A stretch of 14,180 nt of DNA from CAJCIY01 sp036379355 (lineage in GTDB: Bacteria > Actinomycetota > Actinomycetes > Mycobacteriales > CAJCIY01): the NCBI GenBank assembly GCA_036379355.1, contig DASVGV010000124.1, forward strand, positions 1 through 14,180, read 5' to 3'. Positions 7,003-14,105 of this stretch are shown in pieces. Position 1 is the first letter of the stretch. Every line of letters starts with the position of its first letter. Below the pieces are notes generated by a model that did not search any database, was not told the origin of the DNA, and saw only the letters and a program-made list of their open reading frames with translations. Position numbers and translations under genes: made by a program.

Positions 7003-8943
7003 CTAGCCACCGGACATCGCCATCACGATCGTGATCTCGGTGCCGGCAGTGACCGCCGTCGCGAGGTCGTCGAGTCCGCGGATGTCGTCGTCCCCGACGG
7101 CGACCAGGAACGCCGGCTCCACCGTCCCGTTCGGCAGCACGGTGTCGCCGAACGCCGGGTGCTCCTGGGCGATCAGCGCCAGCGCCTCGCCGACGGTCTC
7201 GGCCTGGACCTCGAACCGGTCCTGTCCGCCGACCAGCTCGAGCAGTGGTCCCGGCAGATGGACGACGACCGCGAGCTGCTCCTCCTCGGCCGGTGCCGCC
7301 GCGCCGGTGGCCACGGCGACGAGCTGCTCGTCGCTGCGGTCGTTGCAGAAGTCGCCGAGGGTGAAGGTCATGTCCGCGCGCCGGTTCCGCTCGGCCAGCC
7401 AGGCGCCGACGAGGCGGTCCAGCACGCCGTCGATCTCGTCGGTGGGGACGCGGCGCAGCAGCCGGCGCCCGATCGCCGAGCGCGTCCCGAGGCCGCCACC
7501 GACGGTGATGTCGTACGCCTCGACCCGCTCCTCGGAGCCGGCGACGCGGGTCGTCGTCCCCTGGAGCCCGATCTCGCCGACCCAGTGCTGGGCGCAGGCG
7601 TGCGGGCAACCGTCCATGTGGATCGCGAGGTCGCCGATCTCCTCGGCGCCGTAGTGCGCGGACAGCTGGTCGAGGACCGACTCGAGCTTGCCCTTCGTCT
7701 CGGCGACGGAGTAGTTGCAGAACCGGTGGCTGGTGCACGCGATGGACCGCGCGAAGGCGCGGCCCCGCTCGACGGGATAGCCCAGATCGGCGAGCGCCGC
7801 TGTGACGTGCGGGACCCGGTCGGTCGGGATGTTGCCGAGGATGACGTTCTGCTGGCGGGTGAACCGCACGTCGCCGCCGACGCCCTCGACCAGGTCGGCC
7901 AGGGCGTCCAGGGCGGTTCCGCTCACGCGGCCGGACGGCACCGGCACGCCGATGTACGACCGGCCCGCCTGCGCCTGCGGGTGGATGCCGATGTGGTCGG
8001 TGTCGGCCGTCGGCTCCGGCGCCGCCCCGTCCTCGAGCGGGCGGCCGAGCTGGTCCTCGATGCGGGTACGGACGCCGTCGGGCCCGTAGTCGTCCATCAT
8101 GAACTTGATCCGGGCCTTGGCCCGCGAGATGCGGTAGCGCAGGTCGCGCTGCCAGGCGTTGGTGACCGCCTCGAGCACCTTGATGGTGTCCTCGACCGGA
8201 ACGAAAACCCCTACGTCGCGGGAGATCCGGGGAGTGTTGGCCATGCCGCCGCCGACGCGCAGACCGAAGCCGTACCGGCCGTCCTTGACCGTCGCGACGA
8301 GCGCGACGTCCGAGATCTCGGGCGCGTTGCACTGCGCCGAGCAGGCGGAGATCGTGTACTTGTGCTTGCGCGGCAGGTTCGAGAACTCGAGGTTGCCGTA
8401 GAAGTGGTCGGCGACCGATCGGATCACGGGCGTGACGTCGAACGGCTCGTCGGCGGTGAGGCCGGCGACCGGGCAGCCGGTGATGTTGCGGACGGTGTCA
8501 CCCTCGGCGCCGGCGGTCGTGAGGCCGGCGGCCTCGATCTCGGCGAGGACCTCCGGCAGCTTCGCCATCTGCACCCAGTGCAGCTGGATTCCCTGGCGGG
8601 TGGTGAGCTCCGCCTCGTCGCGGCCGTGCTCGCGGGCAATCCGCCCGAGGGCGCGCAGCTGCGCGGTGGTGACCAGGCCGCCGGCCACCTTGATCCGCAC
8701 CATGAAGGTGCCCATCTTCGGCTTGTCGTGGGCGAGGCCCCACCAGTAGAGGCGGACGATGTCCTCCTCGGGGATGTCCTCGTACCCGCGCTCGATGAGC
8801 GCCGGGAACTCCTCCCGCACGTGCATCGGCGGGCGGTCGCGCTTGAGCCGCTCGATGTAGTTGCGCCGGTAGACGAGATCCCAGTCGGGCGGGGGCCGGT
8901 CGGCGGTCGAGCGTCGCACGCGTTCCGGCTGGGTGACGGTCAC
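7003..8943 (-). CDS. sirA: Ferredoxin-type sulfite reductase fused to a MoaD/CysO-like sulfur-carrier domain
   Basis: A 646-residue enzyme expected to reduce sulfite to sulfide with six ferredoxin-derived electrons at a siroheme/[4Fe-4S] centre. Seen: TTRQGIQLHW (114-123), VRNITGCPVAG (151-161), RKHKYTISACSAQCNAPEI (192-210), then the cluster ligands Cys403 and Cys409 (CTSHRFC) and Cys446 and Cys450 (CPHAC). These motifs are shared with nitrite reductases; the position before cysH favours sulfite. After about residue 535 there is an Ala/Glu-rich linker and then an extra domain of about 90 residues (557-646), LAVVVHLPGPLLELVGG to ITIVMAMSGG, which has the layout of ThiS/MoaD/CysO carriers and ends in Gly-Gly directly before the stop TAG. 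GTG at 8943 is chosen because GGAGGA lies 5 bases upstream; the frame stays open to ATG at 9000 but that start has no ribosome site. Confidence 0.93.
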   Translation of the reverse strand: MTVTQPERVRRSTADRPPPDWDLVYRRNYIERLKRDRPPMHVREEFPALIERGYEDIPEEDIVRLYWWGLAHDKPKMGTFMVRIKVAGGLVTTAQLRALGRIAREHGRDEAELTTRQGIQLHWVQMAKLPEVLAEIEAAGLTTAGAEGDTVRNITGCPVAGLTADEPFDVTPVIRSVADHFYGNLEFSNLPRKHKYTISACSAQCNAPEISDVALVATVKDGRYGFGLRVGGGMANTPRISRDVGVFVPVEDTIKVLEAVTNAWQRDLRYRISRAKARIKFMMDDYGPDGVRTRIEDQLGRPLEDGAAPEPTADTDHIGIHPQAQAGRSYIGVPVPSGRVSGTALDALADLVEGVGGDVRFTRQQNVILGNIPTDRVPHVTAALADLGYPVERGRAFARSIACTSHRFCNYSVAETKGKLESVLDQLSAHYGAEEIGDLAIHMDGCPHACAQHWVGEIGLQGTTTRVAGSEERVEAYDITVGGGLGTRSAIGRRLLRRVPTDEIDGVLDRLVGAWLAERNRRADMTFTLGDFCNDRSDEQLVAVATGAAAPAEEEQLAVVVHLPGPLLELVGGQDRFEVQAETVGEALALIAQEHPAFGDTVLPNGTVEPAFLVAVGDDDIRGLDDLATAVTAGTEITIVMAMSGG

Positions 8944-8948
8944 GGATG

Positions 8949-8954
8949 TCCTCC
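8949..8954 (-). promoter_or_regulatory. Ribosome binding site fixing the sirA start
   Basis: GGAGGA lies 5 bases before GTG 8943 and is the best Shine-Dalgarno near the gene; it settles the start against the longer ORF from 9000. It is complementary to TCCTCC at 8995-8990. Confidence 0.75.
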
Positions 8955-8995
8955 ACGGACGGGTCAGGGATGACGGGCGCCGGGGCCGCGGAGGA
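8949..8995 (-). promoter_or_regulatory. Possible SD-sequestering hairpin (attenuator) before sirA
   Basis: On the transcribed strand TCCTCCGC (8995-8988) can pair with GTGGAGGA (8956-8949): seven Watson-Crick pairs plus one G-T, closing a 31-base loop and hiding the sirA ribosome site. It lies about 65 bases after the stop of the cysteine-rich leader ORF, as expected if ribosome position on the leader controls access to sirA. Other small dyads occur in between (GGTC-CTC-GACC at 9050-9040 and GGCC-CGGT-GGCC at 9016-9005). The pairing was found by eye and no energy was computed. Confidence 0.4.
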
Positions 8996-9060
8996 GACAC
9001 GCGAGGCCACCGGGCCGAGCGGGGTACGGGGACGCGGGCGGTCGAGGACCGCGCGAGGCG

Positions 9061-9135
9061 TCAGGCAGCGAGGCGACAGGGGCGCTGGCAGGGGATCATG
9101 ACCCCGACCAGGCCGGCACACCGCGTGCAGATCAC
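9061..9135 (-). CDS. Leaderless cysteine-rich leader peptide (24 aa) upstream of sulfur operon
   Basis: GTG at 9135 opens a 24-codon ORF ending TGA at 9061-9063. The peptide has four cysteines, at positions 3, 6, 15 and 19, in the segments MICTRCAGLV and PCQRPCRLAA; that is very high for 24 residues. A TACAGT -10 box ends 6 bases before the GTG and there is no room for a Shine-Dalgarno, so it should be translated as a leaderless mRNA. The sirA start is 117 bases downstream. Leaderless polycysteine short ORFs are known in mycobacteria as cysteine-responsive attenuators of cysteine-biosynthesis operons; low charged tRNA-Cys stalls the leader ribosome and raises downstream expression. Here the position and composition fit that model. 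It is too short to support by homology alone. Confidence 0.75.
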   Translation of the reverse strand: MICTRCAGLVGVMIPCQRPCRLAA

Positions 9136-9141
9136 GGCGTC

Positions 9142-9147
9142 ACTGTA
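9142..9147 (-). promoter_or_regulatory. -10 box of the sulfur operon promoter
   Basis: TACAGT matches TAnnnT and puts the transcript start at or next to the leader GTG (9135). No standard -35 lies 17-18 bases upstream; TTGACG (9158-9153) is only 5 bases away, too close for a normal spacer. The dyad CGGGC-A-GCCCG (9159-9169) covers about -25 to -35 and could be an operator site. Confidence 0.55.
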
Positions 9148-9190
9148 ACGCACGTCAACGGGCAGCCCGGCGAGTGATCATTTGGCTCGG

Positions 9191-10885
9191 TCAGCCGGCG
9201 GTCGTGTCGGCGCCGGCCGGGCGCAGCAGGTCGGCGGGGAAAAGGGCGCAGGCAGGCTCGAGCGACCGGAACCGCGACGGGTCGTGTGCGAACACGTCCC
9301 CGGCGCCGCGCAGCAGCGAGCAGGTGACCCGTGCGCCGATCGTCGTGGACAGGTTGAACGAGAAGGTGTCGTTGTCCAGGGGCGACGGGCAGCCGACCGG
9401 CGAGTGGATCCCCGAGCAGGTGTCCCCGGACGGCGGCGGGTTGCCCGACAGGACCGTGCGGCGGATCGGCTCGGGATAGGCGCTCAGCGGATAGATGAAG
9501 TAGCCGAGGAAGTCGCCGGCCGTCCCGATGTTCAGGTAGCCGCGCGCCGGCACGTCGGCCTGCACCTCGGCAGTGATCTGCGGCCACATCTCGCCCGGGC
9601 CGCCGCTGAGGAGCAGGTCGCCGATCCGGCCGGAGAAGGTCGTCGTCCCGACGACGTTGCCGGTGATCCACGGGGACGCCAGCGACCGCTCCACGGGTGC
9701 GCCGATCGCCCCGCCGGCGTAGAGCAGGGCGAGCAGCGCTGGACCGGTCCCGGGGTCCTCGACGAGGTAGCTGTTCATCGCCACGACCGGCGGCCCGGTG
9801 AGCGGCTGCGCTGCGGCGAGCGCCTGCCGCGCCCGGGCGAGGACGCGGCCCGCGTACGCCGACAGGCACGCCAGCTGCGCGCCGCCGTCCGGCGTCGCGG
9901 GCGCGCAGCTGCCGCGGTTGGGCTGGGTCCGGCCGAGGGTCGCGACCTGGTCGAAGCCGATGCCGCCGTAGGCCTGCGCAAGCATCGCGTCGAGCACCTG
10001 CGGGTAGTCGCCGGTCACGAGGGTGTTGTCCGCGTCGAGCACGGTGGGGTGCCCGGAGAAGTTGACGTACGTGACGATCACGTTGCCGGTGCGGCGATCC
10101 CGCGCCTGCAGCACCCGCAGCTGGTCGTCGACGACCTGGTTGTTCGGGTCGTTCGAGAACTGGTTGGTCAGCAGCGGGTCCGGCGACGGGTAGCGCGCCG
10201 CCTCCCCGACCACCCCGGCGTGCGCCATGCCGTACGACAGAGTGGCCGGCCGCATCTGCTCGTACGCGGCGACCAGCGCGGCGACGGTGCGGTCGTGGAC
10301 CAGCTGGAGGTACGACGTCGGCACGCCGCCCCACACGCCGACGGTGTCCGGACCGCCGTGGCTGTGGTCGGAGTCGACGAGGATGGAGCCGGCGTCGAGG
10401 GCCGGCCCGCGAGCACCCGAGCGATGCGCGGCCAGCGCGCTGATCTGGGCGGCGGCGTCCTTGCGGATGTCCTCGATGCCGTACGGGCCCGCGCGGTAGG
10501 CCGCGAAGTAGCCCTGCGTCTCGATCTCGGCGAGCTCGAGCGTGTGCCGCCCGTCGCTGACGGCGAGCGCGCGCACGTGGATGCCGTCGCCGAGGATGCC
10601 CGTGGCCAGCCGGCCCGTCTCGCCCGGGATCGCCACCGTTCCAGCGACCTTGCCGTCGGTGACGCCGTACCCGCCGAGGTAGAAGTCGTGGCCCGCGAGC
10701 ATCTGCGGGGTGGGGTTGATGCTGCGCTGGGCGGCGCCGACGAGGTACGTCGACGGACTCGACACACCGCCGGAGGCACGCGCGAACGCGGGCACGGTCA
10801 GGCCCGCGACGGCGCACACGGAGACGACGGCCACGACCATGCGCCGGTACGGCGCTCTCTTCGCCACGGCGGGCCATTTCGACAC
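9191..10885 (-). CDS. Secreted neutral/alkaline ceramidase-like protein
   Basis: A 564-residue exported protein resembling the neutral ceramidase family (zinc amidases that cleave ceramide into sphingosine and fatty acid). Signal peptide: basic KRAPYRR (9-15), hydrophobic MVVAVVSVCAVAGLT, likely cleavage after AFA at 35. Family features: YLVGAAQRSINPTP (47-60) at the mature start; VDSDHSHGGPDT (170-181), matching the THTHSGP zinc/active-site region; and NFSGHPTVLDADNTLVTGD (275-293), matching the family's VHGTSM-to-SGDN stretch with a zinc His at 279. By my alignment the usual GDVSPN containing the catalytic Ser reads GRTQPN (318-323), so the nucleophile seems absent. The C-terminal immunoglobulin-like domain of full-length ceramidases (about 650-700 residues) also looks reduced or missing. 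GTG at 10885 is a choice among several; AGGAG lies 11 bases upstream. It follows pntB by 47 bases. Confidence 0.8.
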   Translation of the reverse strand: MSKWPAVAKRAPYRRMVVAVVSVCAVAGLTVPAFARASGGVSSPSTYLVGAAQRSINPTPQMLAGHDFYLGGYGVTDGKVAGTVAIPGETGRLATGILGDGIHVRALAVSDGRHTLELAEIETQGYFAAYRAGPYGIEDIRKDAAAQISALAAHRSGARGPALDAGSILVDSDHSHGGPDTVGVWGGVPTSYLQLVHDRTVAALVAAYEQMRPATLSYGMAHAGVVGEAARYPSPDPLLTNQFSNDPNNQVVDDQLRVLQARDRRTGNVIVTYVNFSGHPTVLDADNTLVTGDYPQVLDAMLAQAYGGIGFDQVATLGRTQPNRGSCAPATPDGGAQLACLSAYAGRVLARARQALAAAQPLTGPPVVAMNSYLVEDPGTGPALLALLYAGGAIGAPVERSLASPWITGNVVGTTTFSGRIGDLLLSGGPGEMWPQITAEVQADVPARGYLNIGTAGDFLGYFIYPLSAYPEPIRRTVLSGNPPPSGDTCSGIHSPVGCPSPLDNDTFSFNLSTTIGARVTCSLLRGAGDVFAHDPSRFRSLEPACALFPADLLRPAGADTTAG

Positions 10886-10932
10886 GCCGCCGCCGACTCC
10901 TGCCGAGACGACCGCCGATTTCGAGGGCGGCG

Positions 10933-12360
10933 CTAGAGGGCGCGGAGGATGTCCTCGACGCGTTCCTTCGCGTCGCCGAACAGCATCGCGGTGTTCTCCC
11001 GGAAGAACAGCGGGTTCTGCACGCCTGCGTACCCGGCCGCCATGGAGCGCTTGAACACGATCACCCGATCGGCCTGCCACACGTGCAGCACCGGCATGCC
11101 TGCGATCGGGCTGTTGGGCTCGTCGGTCGCGGCCGGGTTCACCGTGTCGTTGGCGCCGATGACCAGCACGACGGACGTGTCGGGGAAGTCGTCGTTGATC
11201 TCGTCCATCTCCAGGACGATGTCGTACGGCACCTTGGCCTCGGCCAGCAGCACGTTCATGTGGCCGGGCAGTCGGCCCGCGACCGGGTGGATGCCGAAGC
11301 GCACGTCGACGCCGCGGTCCCGGAGCCTTCGGGTCAGCTCGGCGACGGGGTACTGCGCCTGCGCCACGGCCATGCCGTAGCCCGGCGTGATGATCACCGA
11401 CGACGCTTCGCGGAGCAGTTCCGCGACCCCGGCCGCGTCGATCTCGCGGTGCTCGCCGTAGTCGGTGTCGGTCGCGATGGCGCCCTCGTTGCCGAACCCT
11501 CCCGCGATCACCGAGAGGAACGAGCGGTGCATGCCCACGCACATGATGTAGGACAGGTACGCACCGGACGAGCCGACCAGGGCGCCGGTGACGATCAGGA
11601 GGTTGTTGTCGAGCAGGAACCCGGACGCCGCCGCAGCCCAGCCGGAATAGCTGTTCAGCATGGAGATCACGACCGGCATGTCGCCGCCGCCGATGGCGGC
11701 CACCAGATGCCAACCCAGGGCGAGCGCGACCACCGTGACGGCGATGAGCAGCCCGAGCCGCGGGTGGATCACGAAGGCGACGGTGAGGCCGACGAACGCC
11801 AGCAGCGCGCCCAGGTTCAGCCAGTTGTGCGCCGGCAGCATCAACGGGTTCGACTTGATCTTCGCGGCCAGCTTCAGGTACGCGACGATCGAACCCGTGA
11901 ACGTCACCGCGCCGATGAAGACGCCGATGAACACCTCTGCGTGGTGGACGCCGAGCAGCCCCCCGGCGAACTCGGCCGGATGGCCGCCCTTGGCCTCGAC
12001 GTCGTAGTAACCGTTCCAGCCGACCAGCACGGCGGCCAGCCCCACGAAGCTGTGCAGCATCGCGATCAGCTCGGGCATCTCGGTCATCTCGACGCGGAGC
12101 GCGAGCCGCGTGCCGATCGCGGCGCCGACGGCGAACGCGATGAACAGCAGTGCGATGCCCGACCCCACGAGGCCGGCCGGCCAGTCGGACGGCCCGGTGA
12201 TCGCGTAGGCGACAGTCGCGCCGAGCGCGATCACCATGCCCACGACGCCGTAGACGACGCCGGACTTGGCACTCTCGTGGTGCGACAGGCCGGCCAGGCT
12301 CAGGATGAAGGCCAGGGCCGCGACGATGTAGGCCGCCTGGGCGGCAGTGGTGGCGCTCAC
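10933..12360 (-). CDS. pntB: NAD(P) transhydrogenase subunit beta PntB
   Basis: The 475-residue membrane beta subunit of proton-translocating transhydrogenase, which couples H+ entry to hydride transfer from NADH to NADP+. Domain II (about 1-285) has about nine hydrophobic segments and MLHSFVGLAAVLVGW (101-115) with the conserved proton-path His103. Domain III (about 310-475) binds NADP(H): ITPGYGMAVAQAQ (324-336), RFGIHPVAGRLPGHMNVLLAEA (354-375), GANDTVNP (402-409) and FKRSMAAGYAGVQNPLF (436-452). Length is close to the E. coli protein (about 460). It follows pntA by 10 bases; the AGGAG at the pntA stop codon is its likely ribosome site, rather far (14 bases) from GTG 12360, which suggests coupled translation. 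Confidence 0.97.
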   Translation of the reverse strand: MSATTAAQAAYIVAALAFILSLAGLSHHESAKSGVVYGVVGMVIALGATVAYAITGPSDWPAGLVGSGIALLFIAFAVGAAIGTRLALRVEMTEMPELIAMLHSFVGLAAVLVGWNGYYDVEAKGGHPAEFAGGLLGVHHAEVFIGVFIGAVTFTGSIVAYLKLAAKIKSNPLMLPAHNWLNLGALLAFVGLTVAFVIHPRLGLLIAVTVVALALGWHLVAAIGGGDMPVVISMLNSYSGWAAAASGFLLDNNLLIVTGALVGSSGAYLSYIMCVGMHRSFLSVIAGGFGNEGAIATDTDYGEHREIDAAGVAELLREASSVIITPGYGMAVAQAQYPVAELTRRLRDRGVDVRFGIHPVAGRLPGHMNVLLAEAKVPYDIVLEMDEINDDFPDTSVVLVIGANDTVNPAATDEPNSPIAGMPVLHVWQADRVIVFKRSMAAGYAGVQNPLFFRENTAMLFGDAKERVEDILRAL

Positions 12361-12370
12361 GAGGCTGGGC

Positions 12371-13906
12371 TCAGCTCCTCGTGAACATGCGCAGCATGCG
12401 CCGGGTGACGGTGAAGCCGCCGACGACGTTGATACCGGCGACGAGGATGGCGATGAACGCGAGGACCGTCGTCGTGGTGTCCCCGTGGCCGATCTGGAGC
12501 AACGCGCCGACGACGATGATGCCGGAGATCGCGTTGGTCACCGACAGCAGCGGCGTGTGCAGCGCGTGGTGCACGTTGCCGATCACGTAGTAGCCGATGA
12601 CGATGGCCAGCGCGAACACGAAGAAGTGCGTGATCAATGCGCTGGGCGAGAAGCCGGCGATCAAAAAGATCGCGAGCGCCGCGGCGCCGATGATCGAGTA
12701 CCGGGCTCGGCCCGACAGCGGCGCCTTGGGGGTCTCTTCCCGTGCTTCGGCCACCGGCGGAGCGGCCACCGGCGCCGCCGACACCTGCACCGGGGGCGGC
12801 GGCCACGTCGTCTCCCCGCCGTGGACGACCGTGATGCTCCGCTGGACGACGTCGTCGAAGTCCAGGACCAGCTGCCCGTCCTTGCCCGGGGTGAGCAGCT
12901 TCATCAGGTTGACGAGGTTGGTTCCGTACAGCTGCGACGCCTGCGCCGGCAGCCGCGCGGCGAGGTCGGTGTAGCCGATGAGGGTGACGTCGTTGGGGGT
13001 GACCACCACCTCGTCCGCGACGGTGCCCTCGACGTTGCCGCCCTGGGCCGCGGCCATGTCGACGACCACGCTGCCCGGCTTCATCGCGGCGACCATCTCG
13101 GCGGTGATCAGCCGCGGGGCCGGCTTGCCGGGGATCAGCGCCGTCGTGATGACGATGTCCACCTCGGGCATCTGCGCCGCGTAGAGCGCGGCGGCGCGGG
13201 CGTTGTAGTCCTCGCCCATCTCCTTCGCGTACCCGGTTGCGCTGGCCTCGGTGAGGCCGTCGTCGACCGCGAGGTACTCGCCGCCGAGTGAACGCACCTG
13301 GTCCGCGACCTCGGGGCGCGGGTCCGTCGCCCGGACGATCGCGCCCAAGCTGCCGGCGGCGCCGATGGCCGCCAGGCCGGCCACACCGGCCCCCGCCACG
13401 AGCACCTTCGCCGGCGGGACCTTGCCGGCGGCCGTGACCTGGCCGGTGAAGAACCGGCCGAAGGCGTGCGCGGCCTCGATCACGGCGCGGTATCCGGCGA
13501 TGTTGGCCATCGAGCTCAGCACGTCCATCGACTGTGCGCGCGAGATGCGCGGCACGGCGTCGACCGCGAGCGCGGTGATCGGCCGGGTCGCGAGCGCCTC
13601 CACCAGCTCCGGACGCAGCGCGGGGTAGAGCAGGCTGATCAGGGTCGCACCGTCGCTCAGGCGGGCGATCTCCTCGGTCGTGGGCGGGTTCACGTGCAGG
13701 ACCACGTCGGCGGCCCACGCCTCGTCCGCCGTACCGATGCGTGCACCGGCAGTCACGAACGCCTCGTCGGGGAAGCTGGCCGCGGTGCCCGCTTCGGCCT
13801 CGACGACGACCTCGTAGCCGAGCCCGACCAGCGGCACAACGGTCGCCGGTGTTGCCGCGACCCGCGTCTCGCCGGCCTGCGACTCGCGGACGACCCCGAT
13901 GAGCAA
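12371..13906 (-). CDS. pntA: NAD(P) transhydrogenase subunit alpha PntA
   Basis: A 511-residue alpha subunit in the undivided form (as in E. coli, 510 residues) with both the NAD-binding domain I and the alpha part of membrane domain II, rather than the split PntAA/PntAB. Seen: LIGVVRESQAGETRVAATP (2-20), the RQD loop (Arg120, Gln125, Asp128 in PRISRAQSMDVLSS), Rossmann motif VAGAGVAGL (170-178) followed by DPRPEV, KPGSVVVDMAAAQGGN (276-291), a Pro/Ala-rich linker (about 368-397), then four hydrophobic helices (about 403-500). TTG at 13906 is chosen because AGGGAG lies 7 bases upstream and gives the usual MLIGVVRES terminus; GTG at 13912 is possible but only 1 base from that site. It forms an operon with pntB. 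TAGATT (13956-13951) is a possible -10. Confidence 0.96.
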   Translation of the reverse strand: MLIGVVRESQAGETRVAATPATVVPLVGLGYEVVVEAEAGTAASFPDEAFVTAGARIGTADEAWAADVVLHVNPPTTEEIARLSDGATLISLLYPALRPELVEALATRPITALAVDAVPRISRAQSMDVLSSMANIAGYRAVIEAAHAFGRFFTGQVTAAGKVPPAKVLVAGAGVAGLAAIGAAGSLGAIVRATDPRPEVADQVRSLGGEYLAVDDGLTEASATGYAKEMGEDYNARAAALYAAQMPEVDIVITTALIPGKPAPRLITAEMVAAMKPGSVVVDMAAAQGGNVEGTVADEVVVTPNDVTLIGYTDLAARLPAQASQLYGTNLVNLMKLLTPGKDGQLVLDFDDVVQRSITVVHGGETTWPPPPVQVSAAPVAAPPVAEAREETPKAPLSGRARYSIIGAAALAIFLIAGFSPSALITHFFVFALAIVIGYYVIGNVHHALHTPLLSVTNAISGIIVVGALLQIGHGDTTTTVLAFIAILVAGINVVGGFTVTRRMLRMFTRS

Positions 13907-13950
13907 CGCCACACTCCCTGTCCCTGCGGATCCGTGCACCGACCGGGTGG

Positions 13951-13956
13951 AATCTA
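13951..13956 (-). promoter_or_regulatory. Candidate -10 box of pntAB
   Basis: TAGATT fits TAnnnT and lies about 45 bases before the pntA start, which would leave a leader of about 35 bases containing the AGGGAG ribosome site. No clear -35 is seen, so this is a weak call. Confidence 0.35.
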
Positions 13957-14002
13957 GCGTCGTTCGCGCGCGCACCCTGCACGGGAGGGCTGCAGCCGGC
14001 GA

Positions 14003-14028
14003 GCGGAGGGCGTGGGCGGAGGGCGTGG
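14003..14028. repeat. 13-bp tandem duplication at tRNA-Ser 3' end
   Basis: GCGGAGGGCGTGG occurs twice in direct contact (14003-14015 and 14016-14028). The second copy is part of the tRNA-Ser 3' acceptor and T-stem strand; the first lies just outside the gene. Confidence 0.85.
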
Positions 14029-14105
14029 GATTCGAACCCACGATGACGCTTCCGCGCCATAGCGGTTTTCAAGACCGCCGCCATCGGCCACTAGGCGAGC
14101 CCTCC
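14017..14105 (-). tRNA. tRNA-Ser (anticodon UGA)
   Basis: An 89-base class II tRNA. The acceptor GGAGGGC (14105-14099) pairs with GCCCTCC (14024-14018), discriminator G at 14017. The anticodon stem GCGGT/ACCGC encloses loop CTTGAAA with anticodon TGA (14071-14069). The variable arm is long, as in tRNA-Ser, and the T-arm GTGGG-TTCGAAT-CCCAC is intact. CCA is not encoded; GCCC follows instead. It reads UCA and, by wobble, other UCN serine codons. It lies upstream of pntA on the same strand. Confidence 0.96.

Noticed and set aside
7003..8943. Alternative reading of the siroheme enzyme as an assimilatory nitrite reductase
   Set aside because: The cluster and siroheme motifs are shared by both, but the gene is first in an operon with APS reductase and behind a cysteine-rich leader, which favours sulfite. 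Biochemistry would be needed to exclude nitrite fully.
6172..8973. 933-codon open frame on the + strand opposite cysH and sirA
   Set aside because: It is antisense to two clearly recognised enzymes, with low-complexity Arg/Val/Asp composition; it results from high GC at third codon positions.
8944..9000. Longer sirA start at ATG 9000 adding 19 residues
   Set aside because: There is no ribosome site before it, the extra residues are Pro/Arg/Ser-rich, and GGAGGA sits at ideal distance from GTG 8943. The extension would also cover the proposed attenuator.
9132..10877. 581-codon open frame on the minus strand, a second frame of the ceramidase-like gene starting ATG GCC CGC
   Set aside because: It is Arg/Ala-rich and lacks domains, while the frame starting at 10885 has a signal peptide and ceramidase motifs.
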